NCBI GenBank assembly: GCA_022447665.1
Contig: JAKVAQ010000015.1
Coordinates: 93,925 to 157,924, forward strand
Source of the DNA: Crocinitomicaceae bacterium
GTDB lineage: Bacteria; Bacteroidota; Bacteroidia; Flavobacteriales_D; Crocinitomicaceae
DNA: 64,000 nucleotides
Reading direction: 5' to 3'
Shown: positions 27,814 through 36,884 of the stretch, piece after piece
Numbering within the stretch: position 1 is the first letter of the stretch
Layout: every line of letters begins with the position of its first letter
Position numbers and translations under genes: made by a program
Notes under the pieces: generated by a model
The model's input: only the letters and a program-made list of their open reading frames with translations
Told to the model about the DNA's origin: nothing
Database searches by the model: none

Positions 27814-27842
27814 AAAAAAGGCGACCTAAATAGATCGCCTTC
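27814..27842 (-). terminator. Intrinsic terminator of pdhC
   Basis: On the minus strand, hairpin AAGGCGATCTA / TAGGTCGCCTT is followed by six T (plus-strand A-run at 27814-27819), 20 bases after the pdhC stop. The plus-strand tail is T-poor, so it serves hemN less well. Confidence 0.85.
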
Positions 27843-27862
27843 TCATTTATTTTCAAGTTCTA

Positions 27863-29125
27863 TTAAACTATCATTTTCACTGGATTCTCTAAGAAATCCT
27901 TAAGTGTTTTAAGGAACGCTGAACCAACAGCTCCATCAACCACTCTATGGTCACATGATAAGCTTAGTTTCATTACGTTTCCAGGAACAATTTCTCCATT
28001 TTTCACAACTGGAGTTTGTTTGATTTGGCCTACCGAAAGAATGCATCCATTAGGAGGGTTAATGATAGACGTAAAATCTTCAATTCCATACATTCCTAGA
28101 TTTGAAACTGCGAATGTACCACCTTGCATTTCTTCAGGTAAAATCTTCTTATCTCTAGCTCTTGAAGCCAAATCTTTAATTTCGGCACCAATTTGAGAAA
28201 TTCCTTTCGTGTCTGTAAACTTAACTACCGGTACAACTAATCCATCCTCTACAGCTACAGCTACACCAACGTGAATATGATCGTTGTAACGAATAGCATC
28301 ACCCATCCAATCAGCATTTACTTTAGGATGCTTTCTCAATGCGGCTGCAACCGCTTTAATTACCATGTCATTGAACGATACCTTAACTCCTTCGTCAGCA
28401 TTAATTGCTTTACGAGCAGCAATCGCGTTGTCCATATCTACTTCCATTTTAAGGTAGAAGTGAGGAGCTGAGAATTTAGATGCAGAAAGTGCTTTCGCAA
28501 TGGCTTTTCTCATTTGTGAGTTAGGCACATCCGTATAAGATTCTGTTCCAACCGGTCCAGCAAATAAAGTTCCACCAGCGGCAGGTGTATAATTCTCAAT
28601 ATCTCTTTTTACAATTCTTCCATCTTCACCTGTCCCTTTAACCGCGTTAAGGTTAATTCCTTTTTCCTCGGCCATTTTTCGAGCAAGGGGCGAAGCAAAT
28701 ATTCTACCACCTTCATTTGATGTGGTAGAACCGTTTATTGAAACTGGTTCTGCAATAGCGGCTACTGGAGCAGCAACAGGCTCTGGCGAAACCGGAGTAG
28801 CTACAGGAGCTTCTTCTTTTGCAGGAGCCTCTTCCTCAGCAGGAGCAGCGCTTCCAGCAGATGCAAGAATCTCATCAACGTTTTCTCCTTTCTCACCAAT
28901 GATGGCAAGTACCTCGTTAACAGGTGCGGCACCACCTTTTTCTACACCAACGTGTAATAAAACACCATCATAAAATGATTCAAATTCCATGGTTGCTTTA
29001 TCCGTTTCAATTTCGGCTAATAAATCACCTTCCGAAACACTGTCACCAACTTTCTTGTGCCATTCTGCAACAACACCTTCTGTCATGGTGTCGGATAATT
29101 TGGGCATACGAACTATTTCTGCCAT
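27863..29125 (-). CDS. pdhC: Pyruvate dehydrogenase complex E2, dihydrolipoamide acetyltransferase
   Basis: A 420-residue protein. The lipoyl domain (residues 1-77) has lipoyl Lys43 in ETDKATMEFESF. An Ala/Pro/Glu-rich linker follows (about 85-125), then the E3/E1-binding domain (FASPLARKMAEEKGINLNAV...GRIVKRDI, about 143-180) and the acyltransferase domain with DHRVVDGAVG (His393) near the C-terminus. It transfers acetyl groups to CoA in the PDH complex. It lies 23 bases after pdhA; the E1-beta gene is not in the window. Confidence 0.95.
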   Translation of the reverse strand: MAEIVRMPKLSDTMTEGVVAEWHKKVGDSVSEGDLLAEIETDKATMEFESFYDGVLLHVGVEKGGAAPVNEVLAIIGEKGENVDEILASAGSAAPAEEEAPAKEEAPVATPVSPEPVAAPVAAIAEPVSINGSTTSNEGGRIFASPLARKMAEEKGINLNAVKGTGEDGRIVKRDIENYTPAAGGTLFAGPVGTESYTDVPNSQMRKAIAKALSASKFSAPHFYLKMEVDMDNAIAARKAINADEGVKVSFNDMVIKAVAAALRKHPKVNADWMGDAIRYNDHIHVGVAVAVEDGLVVPVVKFTDTKGISQIGAEIKDLASRARDKKILPEEMQGGTFAVSNLGMYGIEDFTSIINPPNGCILSVGQIKQTPVVKNGEIVPGNVMKLSLSCDHRVVDGAVGSAFLKTLKDFLENPVKMIV

Positions 29126-29148
29126 ATCTATAGTCTTTTGAGTAGCGC

Positions 29149-30216
29149 TTAGGCTAAATATTCTTTAATGTAAGGGTAATTAGGCTCTTGATAAACATCA
29201 TCGTAAATCTCTTCTGGCTTCGGTAATTCTGATTTCTCAGCGAACTCAATCGATTCTTTAACTTCGTTTTTAACCCAATTATTAACGTCTTCAATTTCTT
29301 TTGCGGTCATCCATTTGTTTTTCTTGATTACGCGCAACACATGTTCGATAGGATCTTTTTCTTGCCATTCTGCAACTTCTTCCTTCGTTCTGTATTTCTG
29401 AGGATCGGACATTGAGTGTCCTTTGTATCTATATGTTCTAATATCTAGTAATGTTGGCCCATCACCTCTTCTAGCTCTATCCATCGCTTCTTCCATTGCC
29501 TCATGAACCGATTCAGGACTCATTCCATCAACTGCAAACGAAGGCATTTCATATGATAAACCAACTTTGGTTAGATCAGTAACATTTGTCGTTCTTTCAA
29601 CTGAAGTACCCATTGCGTAATTGTTGTTCTCAATCACAAAAATCACAGGTAATTTCCATGTCATAGCCATGTTAAAAGTTTCGTGAAGCGCACCTTGTCT
29701 AACTGCACCATCACCAAACGAAGTAACAACAACATTTTTTGTTCCTTTATACTGCTCAGCGAATGCCATACCAGCACCCATTGGAATTTGTGCTCCAACA
29801 ATACCATGCCCTCCAAAGAACCCTTTTTCTACATCAAAAAAGTGCATTGATCCACCTTTTCCTTTAGAACATCCGGTTACTTTTCCGTAAAGCTCAGCTG
29901 CTAACACTCTAGGGTCGGTACCTAAAGCTATTGGGTGTCCGTGATCACGGTAAGCAGTAATATGCTTGTCACCTTCTTGCTGCGCTGACACAGTTCCAAC
30001 AGCGATTGCCTCCTGACCTATGTACAGGTGCAAGAATCCACCAAATTTCTGTTGGATATACAATTGAGATAGCTTTTCTTCGAATCGACGGATCAATAAC
30101 ATATCCTTGTACCATTTGAGGTAAGTCGCTTTCGAGAATTTACTCGTTGATTTTTTAGCTTTCGACGGCGTTTTTTTAGCAGTCGTAGTTTTTTTTGCTG
30201 TAGTTTTTGTTGCCAT
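29149..30216 (-). CDS. pdhA: Pyruvate dehydrogenase E1 component, alpha subunit
   Basis: A 355-residue protein from ATG 30216 (a Met two codons upstream at 30222 is also possible). The thiamine diphosphate motif GDGA...N is seen as SFGDGAVRQGALHETFNMA followed by ENNNYAMGTSV. YRYKGHSMSDPQKYR is the phosphorylation-loop region of E1-alpha. The first ~30 residues are an unusual Lys/Thr/Ala-rich tail (AKKTTTAKKTPSKAKKSTSK) ahead of the conserved start FSKATYLKWYKDMLLIRRFE. It forms a unit with pdhC. Confidence 0.95.
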   Translation of the reverse strand: MATKTTAKKTTTAKKTPSKAKKSTSKFSKATYLKWYKDMLLIRRFEEKLSQLYIQQKFGGFLHLYIGQEAIAVGTVSAQQEGDKHITAYRDHGHPIALGTDPRVLAAELYGKVTGCSKGKGGSMHFFDVEKGFFGGHGIVGAQIPMGAGMAFAEQYKGTKNVVVTSFGDGAVRQGALHETFNMAMTWKLPVIFVIENNNYAMGTSVERTTNVTDLTKVGLSYEMPSFAVDGMSPESVHEAMEEAMDRARRGDGPTLLDIRTYRYKGHSMSDPQKYRTKEEVAEWQEKDPIEHVLRVIKKNKWMTAKEIEDVNNWVKNEVKESIEFAEKSELPKPEEIYDDVYQEPNYPYIKEYLA

Positions 30217-30275
30217 GGTCATAACTTCCGTTTGCAATGGGTACAAATATAATTTTTTTTTAACTGAATGAATTC

Positions 30276-30767
30276 TTATTTATCGCCGTTTTCCTCTAAA
30301 AATTCACCACTAAACGAAAGGGGCAAAAGATCCTTAGCAGATGAGGCTTCAATAACGTTCCCTTTATAGCCAATCAATAAAATTCTAATTGGGTGTTTTT
30401 GACGGGTTTCCGCCTCTAATAATGATTGCCTGCAGATTCCACAAGGAGGAACAACCTGATCCAAGTCTTTGTTCACATATATGGCAATATGTGTAAGTTT
30501 TTGATTAGGATAATTGGAGATAGCATGAGATAGAACGTTTCTCTCTGCACAAACTCCTGCTGGGTAAGAAGCATTTTCCACATTCGTTCCTCGAACAATA
30601 TCGCCCGCACTCATTAATGCACAAGCACTCACCTGAAATTTAGAATACGGGGCATAGGCATTTTGTGAAAAACGTATCGCTTCCTCGCATAAATTGCTAA
30701 TGGCTTCCGGCAGTTCAGAGTAGTGTGAGGTTTCCCTCAAATTAATTTCAATCTTGATTTCCTTCAT
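30276..30767 (-). CDS. cdd: Cytidine deaminase
   Basis: A 163-residue protein that deaminates cytidine or deoxycytidine to the uridine form. Zinc site: Cys73 and the proton-shuttle Glu75 in VCAERNVLS, with Cys109 and Cys112 in PPCGICRQ. AYAPYSKFQVSAC near residue 38 is the usual N-terminal block. This is the homotetrameric Cys-Cys-Cys type. It lies upstream of pdhA with 59 bases between them. Confidence 0.95.
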   Translation of the reverse strand: MKEIKIEINLRETSHYSELPEAISNLCEEAIRFSQNAYAPYSKFQVSACALMSAGDIVRGTNVENASYPAGVCAERNVLSHAISNYPNQKLTHIAIYVNKDLDQVVPPCGICRQSLLEAETRQKHPIRILLIGYKGNVIEASSAKDLLPLSFSGEFLEENGDK

Positions 30768-30832
30768 AAATATTAAACCTATCGGAAAACAATAAGTCAG
30801 AACAGTATTTTACCAATTTAAGCAAATTAAGT

Positions 30833-30840
30833 TACATTTG
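30833..30840 (+). promoter_or_regulatory. Putative -7 element for the VTC-DUF4956 unit
   Basis: TACATTTG fits TAnnTTTG. It overlaps the TTG at 30838, so that codon would not be transcribed, and this argues for the downstream TTG at 30859 as the start. Confidence 0.5.
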
Positions 30841-30858
30841 CAGGCTTTACAAGGGGTT

Positions 30859-31623
30859 TTGCGATACAACGAAGTTGAAATATTGAAAAGCTTTTCGCCG
30901 ATTACTTTAGGTGAAATGGATGAGGTTCAACTAATGAATCGTACAGATACGAAGTTCGTAATGGAGCGAGGTTTTTTCAATAAAATTCTTCCAGAATTGG
31001 CCAATGATTATCGTGTGCTTAACATTAATGGAAATCTAATTTCTAACTACAAAACCTTGTATTTCGACGAACCCGATTACGCCTTTTATTTAGCCCATCA
31101 CAACGGAAAAGGGAATCGCTATAAGGTTAGAATCCGTAACTACGTTGAGTCTAATCTATTTTTCTTTGAGATTAAAAATAAATTCAAGGGAAGAACCGAT
31201 AAGCGAAGAATAAAGGTGCCGGATTTTGAGATGGAGCTAGGACAAACCACTACAGCTTTTGCACAAGAGGTTATGGGAGAGAAGCGAGAATTAGAAGCAA
31301 AACTGTGGAATAGCTTCGGGAGAATTACGCTTGTAAATAAGGTTGAGAAGGAAAGATTAACGCTTGATTTGAATCTGTGTTTTTCATGGAAAGAACAAGA
31401 TTTAGTCTTTAATGAAATAGTTATTGCGGAATTAAAACAAGAAAATGTGAACCGAAATAGCCTTTTCTACCGTATAATGAAAACTAATGGTGTTCGACCT
31501 AACAGTATGAGTAAATACTGCGTGGGTGCTTTGCAGTTATTCCCGAATCTGAAAGGGAATAATTTCAAGGATAAAATTAGAATGATAGATAAATTAAGGA
31601 CTTATGAGCTTGGCGGCGATTAG
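30859..31623 (+). CDS. VTC-domain polyphosphate polymerase family protein
   Basis: A 254-residue protein from TTG 30859 (an upstream TTG at 30838 lies inside the putative -7 element). The VTC tunnel-fold pattern is visible: LMNRTDTKFVME, KTLYFDEPDYAFY, RYKVRIRNYVES, FFEIKNKFKGRTDKRRI, VTC-like late strands and SKYCVGALQLF. Eukaryotic VTC proteins make polyphosphate, and bacterial relatives next to DUF4956 are thought to do likewise. The 3' end overlaps the DUF4956 gene by 20 bases. Confidence 0.85.
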   Translation: MRYNEVEILKSFSPITLGEMDEVQLMNRTDTKFVMERGFFNKILPELANDYRVLNINGNLISNYKTLYFDEPDYAFYLAHHNGKGNRYKVRIRNYVESNLFFFEIKNKFKGRTDKRRIKVPDFEMELGQTTTAFAQEVMGEKRELEAKLWNSFGRITLVNKVEKERLTLDLNLCFSWKEQDLVFNEIVIAELKQENVNRNSLFYRIMKTNGVRPNSMSKYCVGALQLFPNLKGNNFKDKIRMIDKLRTYELGGD

Positions 31624-32308
31624 CGATACTTTGAAAGTAGAAGTAATAGAAAAGGCGAAAGAAAAAGAAGAGTTAGTTGATACACTTTTTGGGCTAGAGC
31701 TTTTTAATGAGGATTTTTATTCGCTCCTTTTGCGTTTCATTTTCAACATGATAGTGCTCACGATTATCATTCGTTTTATCTATTATCCAAAAACGCTTAG
31801 AAAAGACTATCTCTTCACGTATTACATGATTAGTATTACCTCTTTTGTGCTCTGTTTTGCGCTAAAGAAACTGGATATTGATACTGGTATGGGACTTGGG
31901 CTTTTCGCCATATTTGGAATTATTAGATACCGAACCAATACCATGCGAATAAAGGAGATGACCTATCTTTTTGTTTCCATTGGTTTATCCGTTGTGAATG
32001 CGCTGTCGGGAGGCCAAGTGAGCTACGCGGAGGTGAGTTTTATTAACGTTATTGTAATACTTGTTCTACTTTTCTTAGAATATGTTTGGTTCCAAAAGAC
32101 AGATGCTACCAAGGTTATCATGTATGAGAAAATCGAAAACATTAAGCCGGAGAATTACGACTTACTAGTAGCAGATTTAGAAAAAAGACTGGGGCTCAAA
32201 ATTGTTAAAGCACAAGTAGGAAAGGTAGATTTTTTGAAGGATACAGCTCAGGTTAAAATCTTCTTTAAACAGTCAGAGCAGGAGCAGTTTTTTCCAGAGG
32301 AATCTTAA
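31604..32308 (+). CDS. DUF4956 family membrane protein
   Basis: A 234-residue protein. Three or four membrane segments lie at about residues 40-60, 70-87, 92-110 and 115-160, with the family hallmark GLGLFAIFGIIRYRTNTM followed by KEMTYLF. The C-terminal ~60 residues are soluble and ferredoxin-like (YDLLVADLEKRLGLKIVKAQ). DUF4956 genes usually follow a VTC gene, as here, and the 20-base overlap suggests translational coupling. It may guide polyphosphate across or to the membrane (inference). Confidence 0.88.
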   Translation: MSLAAISDTLKVEVIEKAKEKEELVDTLFGLELFNEDFYSLLLRFIFNMIVLTIIIRFIYYPKTLRKDYLFTYYMISITSFVLCFALKKLDIDTGMGLGLFAIFGIIRYRTNTMRIKEMTYLFVSIGLSVVNALSGGQVSYAEVSFINVIVILVLLFLEYVWFQKTDATKVIMYEKIENIKPENYDLLVADLEKRLGLKIVKAQVGKVDFLKDTAQVKIFFKQSEQEQFFPEES

Positions 32309-32685
32309 TTGGGAGCGGTTTCTTCCGTTTCTATTTCTTCTTCGTCTTCAACATTAACTAAAGTATAGGTAACCTTCCCTCTATGGAAAGTTGGGAAGCC
32401 ATTATCTTTTTCAAATTTCAGTTCAGCTAAAATTCTGTTTTTACCCATCATCATTAATGGTGTGCTTTTGCATGTTGATGCTGATCTATCAAAAGTACAA
32501 CTCGTTACTTTTCCATCCGTATTCACCGCAATATCAAAAACAAGAATTCCAGTTTTTGAAGAAGAGTAAAGCGTATAATCAATGTCATTTTCAATCTTTC
32601 TAGCATCAGTAGCAATATCTCCGCTAAGTTGAGCAAAAAGAGAAGAAGATAAAATAACAGTTAAGGCTAAAAGGGTGGTTTTCAT
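32305..32685 (-). CDS. Hypothetical secreted protein with TonB-like fold
   Basis: A 126-residue protein with signal peptide MKTTLLALTVILSSSLFAQ. The mature part, ILVFDIAVNTDGKVTSCTFD then AELKFEKDNGFPTFHRGKVTY, resembles the C-terminal TonB strand pattern (INxDGKVxx). Two Cys (residues about 62 and 71) could pair. The tail is acidic (EDEEEIETEETAPN). It lies 19 bases upstream of recG on the same strand and converges on DUF4956 with a 4-base overlap. Confidence 0.65.
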   Translation of the reverse strand: MKTTLLALTVILSSSLFAQLSGDIATDARKIENDIDYTLYSSSKTGILVFDIAVNTDGKVTSCTFDRSASTCKSTPLMMMGKNRILAELKFEKDNGFPTFHRGKVTYTLVNVEDEEEIETEETAPN

Positions 32686-32704
32686 AATGTAAATGTAAGA
32701 CGTT

Positions 32705-34795
32705 CTAAGATATTCTGCTCCAATTTGGTTTTGAACTCAAAATGTTTTTAAGCTTTCGTTTTAGTTCTTGATGCTCTTTGGCCTCTAGTTTAGGGTCTTT
32801 CTCTAACAAATTCTGTGCAATATCTCTACTTAAAGAAACGAGTTGACTGTCTTTAGAAAGATCGGCCAATTTTAAGTCAAGGATTCCACTTTGCTGAGTG
32901 CCCAATAAATTCCCCGGACCACGCAATTTTAAATCGGCTTCAGAAATTTTGAAACCATCATTTGTTGCTACCATAGTTTGGAGTCTGGTTTTGGCATCGG
33001 CCGAAAGTTTTTCTCCGGTCATTAAAATACAATAAGATTGGTTGGCGCCACGCCCCACACGACCTCTTAACTGATGCAGTTGAGACAGGCCAAACTTTTC
33101 GGCGCTTTCAATAATCATGACAGACGCATTGGGTACATTCACTCCTACTTCAATGACTGTTGTTGCTACCATAATGTGCGTATTCCCTTTTGCAAATTGC
33201 TGCATTTCAAAGTCCTTATCCTCTGGTTTCATGCGTCCATGAACTATACTCACTCTGTAGTTAGGAAGTGGGAACTTTCTCGTCATGGCTTCATACCCAT
33301 CCATTAAATTCTTGTAGTCTAATTTTTCTGACTCTTCTATCAATGGATACACAACATAGGCTTGTCGCCCAAGATCCAGTTGTTCCTTAATAAATTCCAA
33401 TACTCTCAAACGAGAAGAATCGAATCGGTGGGAAGTAACAATATCTTTCCTGCCAGGTGGCATCTCATCAATTACAGAAACATCCAAATCTCCATAGAAC
33501 GTCATGGCTAAAGTTCTAGGGATTGGAGTTGCCGTCATCACTAAAATATGTGGCGGCAAAGCATTTTTCTTCCATAATTTAGAGCGTTGGGCTACACCGA
33601 ATCTATGCTGTTCATCAATTATCGCCAGCCCTAAATTTTTGTACTTCACTTTTGATTCTAGGAGAGCGTGTGTTCCTACCAGGATGTTAATACTTCCATC
33701 CTCAAGACCTTCGTGGATGGGTTTTCTATCCTTTTGTTTAACGGAACCAGTGAGCAATTCTACTCTTACATCGAGATCCTTTAGAAATTCACTCAAAGAA
33801 TTGTAATGTTGTTGTGCAAGAATTTCAGTGGGCGCCATTATGCACGCTTGAAAACCATTTCCATTCGCAATCAGTGCAACGAGTAAAGCGACTAAAGTTT
33901 TTCCACTTCCCACGTCTCCTTGAAGTAATCGGTTCATGTGGATTCCTGAAGCAAGATCCGCGCGAATCTCTTTAACAACTCTTTTTTGCGCTCCTGTGAG
34001 TTCGAAGGGTAGATGATTTTTATAGAACTCCATGAAAACATCGCCGACTTGCGTCATTTTAAGCCCCGATATTTTTTGTTCTGCAATTTTTTTTCGCGTA
34101 AGTAACTCCATTTGAAGGTAAAAAAGCTCTTCAAACTTTATGCGAGCATTTGCCTTTTTTGCCTGATCAAGATTCTGAGGGTTGTGAATTTTAAAAAAGG
34201 CCTCCTCCTTCGAAATTAATCCTGCTTCTCCTATGATTGAAGAGGGGAGGGATTCAACGATTTTCCCCTTTAAGCTCGGGAGTAATTGGTTTACTGCTTT
34301 TTTAAACCCTCTAGAATTAAATCCAGCTCGCTGTAGTTTTTCACCACTTGGGTAAACAGCTTCTAAACCTCCTTTTTGATTCAAATCAAAGTCGATTTCG
34401 GGATGAGTAATCACAAAATTCCCTTTGAAATAATTCGGCTTACCATAAATTATTATTTCCCTACCAATCTCCAGTTTTGGTTTAATCCAACGTACGGCAT
34501 TAAACCAATTCAACGTGAGCATTCCGGTATCGTCCTTTACTTTTGCTTCTAATCGAGTAGTTCGCTTTATTTTTTGTTCACGTAGGCTAACTATTTTAAC
34601 CTTTAACTGAACAGCAGTATTCAAACTTGGAATCTCTTCAATTTTTTGAAATCGCGTTTTGTCTATGTATCGAAAAGGAAAATAGTGGAGCAAATCACCG
34701 AATGTGAAAATTCTAGCTTCCTTACGAAGTACTTCACCCCTTTGCGGGCCAATACCTTTTAAATATTCGATCGGTGTAGCTAAAATATCGTTCAC
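32705..34795 (-). CDS. recG: ATP-dependent DNA helicase RecG
   Basis: A 696-residue protein. The N-terminal wedge/OB domain (about 60-160) binds branched DNA. The helicase core has Walker A GDVGSGKT, the DEAH-like box DEQHRFG, motif III MTATPIPRTLAMT, and motif VI QLRGRVGRGANQSYC. The C-terminal part (LKLRGPGNLLGTQQSG) is the RecG signature. It reverses stalled replication forks and processes Holliday junctions. It is divergent from the cytochrome gene at 34839 with 43 bases between them. Confidence 0.97.
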   Translation of the reverse strand: MNDILATPIEYLKGIGPQRGEVLRKEARIFTFGDLLHYFPFRYIDKTRFQKIEEIPSLNTAVQLKVKIVSLREQKIKRTTRLEAKVKDDTGMLTLNWFNAVRWIKPKLEIGREIIIYGKPNYFKGNFVITHPEIDFDLNQKGGLEAVYPSGEKLQRAGFNSRGFKKAVNQLLPSLKGKIVESLPSSIIGEAGLISKEEAFFKIHNPQNLDQAKKANARIKFEELFYLQMELLTRKKIAEQKISGLKMTQVGDVFMEFYKNHLPFELTGAQKRVVKEIRADLASGIHMNRLLQGDVGSGKTLVALLVALIANGNGFQACIMAPTEILAQQHYNSLSEFLKDLDVRVELLTGSVKQKDRKPIHEGLEDGSINILVGTHALLESKVKYKNLGLAIIDEQHRFGVAQRSKLWKKNALPPHILVMTATPIPRTLAMTFYGDLDVSVIDEMPPGRKDIVTSHRFDSSRLRVLEFIKEQLDLGRQAYVVYPLIEESEKLDYKNLMDGYEAMTRKFPLPNYRVSIVHGRMKPEDKDFEMQQFAKGNTHIMVATTVIEVGVNVPNASVMIIESAEKFGLSQLHQLRGRVGRGANQSYCILMTGEKLSADAKTRLQTMVATNDGFKISEADLKLRGPGNLLGTQQSGILDLKLADLSKDSQLVSLSRDIAQNLLEKDPKLEAKEHQELKRKLKNILSSKPNWSRIS

Positions 34796-34838
34796 GTTTT
34801 GTAAATTTAATGACTAACCTAGCTGTAAAAGGTAATTT

Positions 34839-35873
34839 GTGTCTAAAAAATCATTCGTAAGTATTTCCGCACTCTTGGGGTTAGCTTGTGTTTATGGCTT
34901 TATCTGGCCGTTTCACGAAGGAAAGTTCGAGCTAGCGGATAAACCAAAAAATAATTCTGAAAAATCCTTGGAAGAGGCCCTCCTTGAATTGGGAGATGAT
35001 AAGGCCATCCATTATTTAGGAGCTTTTGATCCGGATTCTGCAAAAATGGGTGAGGAGATGGTGAAATTCGGAAGAATACAGGATGGGTCAAATAAAAGAA
35101 TATCAAAGTTTTTTGTTTGTACGGATTGCCATAATATTCAACCTGAATCGGCTGATCCTGGAGATGAATCGCCAGAGGCTGTTTTGGAATACGGCATGCA
35201 AAATGATGTGCCATTTTTACCTGCATCGACATTTTATGGGATGTACAATAAAAAGCACTGGTACAATGGAGATTATGATAAAAAGTACGGTGAACTCGTT
35301 GCACCTACACGCGATACGTTAGAAAATGCTATTCAGCTTTGTGCGGTTCAGTGCTCGCAGGGGAGACCAATGGAAAGATGGGAAATAAGAGCGGTACTGC
35401 ATTATTATAAGTCGTTAGAAATTCAAGTTTCAGATTTAAACTTCACGGATGCTGAATTAGATGAATTTGAGCGTTTAGTCGCTTCAAATAAAGAACAAGC
35501 GTTAGAGATGTTGAGAACAAAATATAACCCTATTAACGATGCTAAGTTCGCTAGCACAGATTTACCAGAGATAGAAGGTTATCAACCAATTCTGGCGCAT
35601 GGTGAATATATCTATAATGCAGGTTGTTTACATTGTCATGCGGTAGGGCGAGAGATTACCAATTTTGACTTAATGGATGATAAACTTTCCTATAAGTTTC
35701 TTGCTAAAAGAATCCATGATCATTCAACCTTTGCGGTTCCTTACATTACCCGAAAAGGAACTTATGCTGTTAGTGGTAGAAGACAATACATGCCACAATA
35801 TAGCCTACAAAAAATGTCGCAAGAGCAGATGCTCGATTTAGTTGCTTTTATAATGTCTAAAGCCAAAGAATGA
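34839..35873 (+). CDS. Di-heme c-type cytochrome
   Basis: A 344-residue protein starting at GTG 34839, with a membrane or signal segment at residues 8-24. Heme motifs are Cys94-Cys97-His98 (FVCTDCHNI) and Cys263-Cys266-His267 (GCLHCHAVG); Met308 in RQYMPQYS is a likely distal ligand of the second heme. An extra Cys pair, CAVQC near residue 170, lacks the His and is not a heme site. The protein is translocated to the periplasm. The DUF5777 barrel gene overlaps its stop by 4 bases (ATGA). Confidence 0.87.
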   Translation: MSKKSFVSISALLGLACVYGFIWPFHEGKFELADKPKNNSEKSLEEALLELGDDKAIHYLGAFDPDSAKMGEEMVKFGRIQDGSNKRISKFFVCTDCHNIQPESADPGDESPEAVLEYGMQNDVPFLPASTFYGMYNKKHWYNGDYDKKYGELVAPTRDTLENAIQLCAVQCSQGRPMERWEIRAVLHYYKSLEIQVSDLNFTDAELDEFERLVASNKEQALEMLRTKYNPINDAKFASTDLPEIEGYQPILAHGEYIYNAGCLHCHAVGREITNFDLMDDKLSYKFLAKRIHDHSTFAVPYITRKGTYAVSGRRQYMPQYSLQKMSQEQMLDLVAFIMSKAKE

Positions 35874-36769
35874 AAAATTTACTTAGCCTAATAACACTTC
35901 TACTTTTATTCCAACCATCCTTTGGACAAGATTCTGTCGAAGAAGAGCTAGAGGTAAATAAAACTGTGGATTACTCGAATTTTGTTTACGAATCATGGGC
36001 GGGCACTAGAGTGCTTAATAATCATTCTACTGAAATGCTCCCTTGGAGAAATCTCGAATTCATTGTTGCCCATAAGTTTGGTGATATAGCAGGCGATGCT
36101 GGAGGAGTATATAACTTTTATGGTTTAGATAATGTAGCAGATGTAAGGATAGCTTTTGAATACGGATTTAGAGATAATATCAATGTTGGTCTTGGCCGTA
36201 GTAAAGGTGTTGGTGTCACAACTCAAGTTATTGATAGTTATTTCAAGTACAGAGTCCTACGTCAGGAAGTTGAGGGGATGCCGTTAAGTTTGACCTATGT
36301 AGGGTCGGCTGTTTTACCCTATAAGAGAGCCGATCTTGATTCGAGTTCAGCAGGTTCTTATCAGAAGTTTACGCATAGATTAGGATTTACAAATCAACTG
36401 CTAATCGGGAGAAAATTTCATGAGCGATTCACGGCACAGCTTAATGTTGGAGTAAATCATAGAAATTATGTTGCCGATTTAGATGAAAACACCTTGTTTT
36501 TTGCGGGTGCTTCGGGAAGATTCAGAATAAACAAATGGTTGGGAATTGTAGGAGAATACAATCATGTGTTTAATAGACCGGTCGAGATGGTGCACACGAA
36601 TTCATTAAGCTTTGGTATCGAATTGCTAACTGGTGGGCATAACTTCACTTTAATTTTCTCCAATTCCAAAGGATTGAATGAGAATATCTTTCTTAACCAA
36701 ACTACTTCAAATTGGTTAGATGGGCAGTTCAGGTTTGGCTTTTCAATTAATAGACGCTTCAAACTATAG
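35870..36769 (+). CDS. DUF5777 family outer-membrane beta-barrel protein
   Basis: A 299-residue protein with signal peptide MKNLLSLITLLLLFQPSFGQ. The family opening ESWAGTRVLNNHSTEML is followed by LEFIVAHKFGDIAGDAGGVY and FEYGFRDNINVGLGRSKG, and amphipathic strands continue to the C-terminus. In Bacteroidota this family is often found next to cytochrome c and YceI genes. The ATGA overlap with the cytochrome gene implies co-translation. It may be an outer-membrane partner of the cytochrome (inference). Confidence 0.88.
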   Translation: MKNLLSLITLLLLFQPSFGQDSVEEELEVNKTVDYSNFVYESWAGTRVLNNHSTEMLPWRNLEFIVAHKFGDIAGDAGGVYNFYGLDNVADVRIAFEYGFRDNINVGLGRSKGVGVTTQVIDSYFKYRVLRQEVEGMPLSLTYVGSAVLPYKRADLDSSSAGSYQKFTHRLGFTNQLLIGRKFHERFTAQLNVGVNHRNYVADLDENTLFFAGASGRFRINKWLGIVGEYNHVFNRPVEMVHTNSLSFGIELLTGGHNFTLIFSNSKGLNENIFLNQTTSNWLDGQFRFGFSINRRFKL

Positions 36770-36799
36770 TCACAGAACTCGGTTTTTATCGTCTAATGC

Positions 36800-36862
36800 C
36801 GAATTGTACATTTTTATAAACGAATTGTACATTTCTTTCGCGAACATAATGGCATAGCTTTG
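36800..36862 (+). promoter_or_regulatory. Direct-repeat operator and promoter of the 36885 gene
   Basis: The 14-bp sequence CGAATTGTACATTT occurs twice, at 36800-36813 and 36821-36834, with a 21-base period, i.e. two helical turns. TTTC at 36832-36835 and TAGCTTTG at 36855-36862 give a -33/-7 pair with a 19-base gap. The second repeat thus overlaps the -33 element, as expected for an activator or repressor site. Confidence 0.55.
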
Positions 36863-36884
36863 AGTTTATTATAAAGCTACTGTC

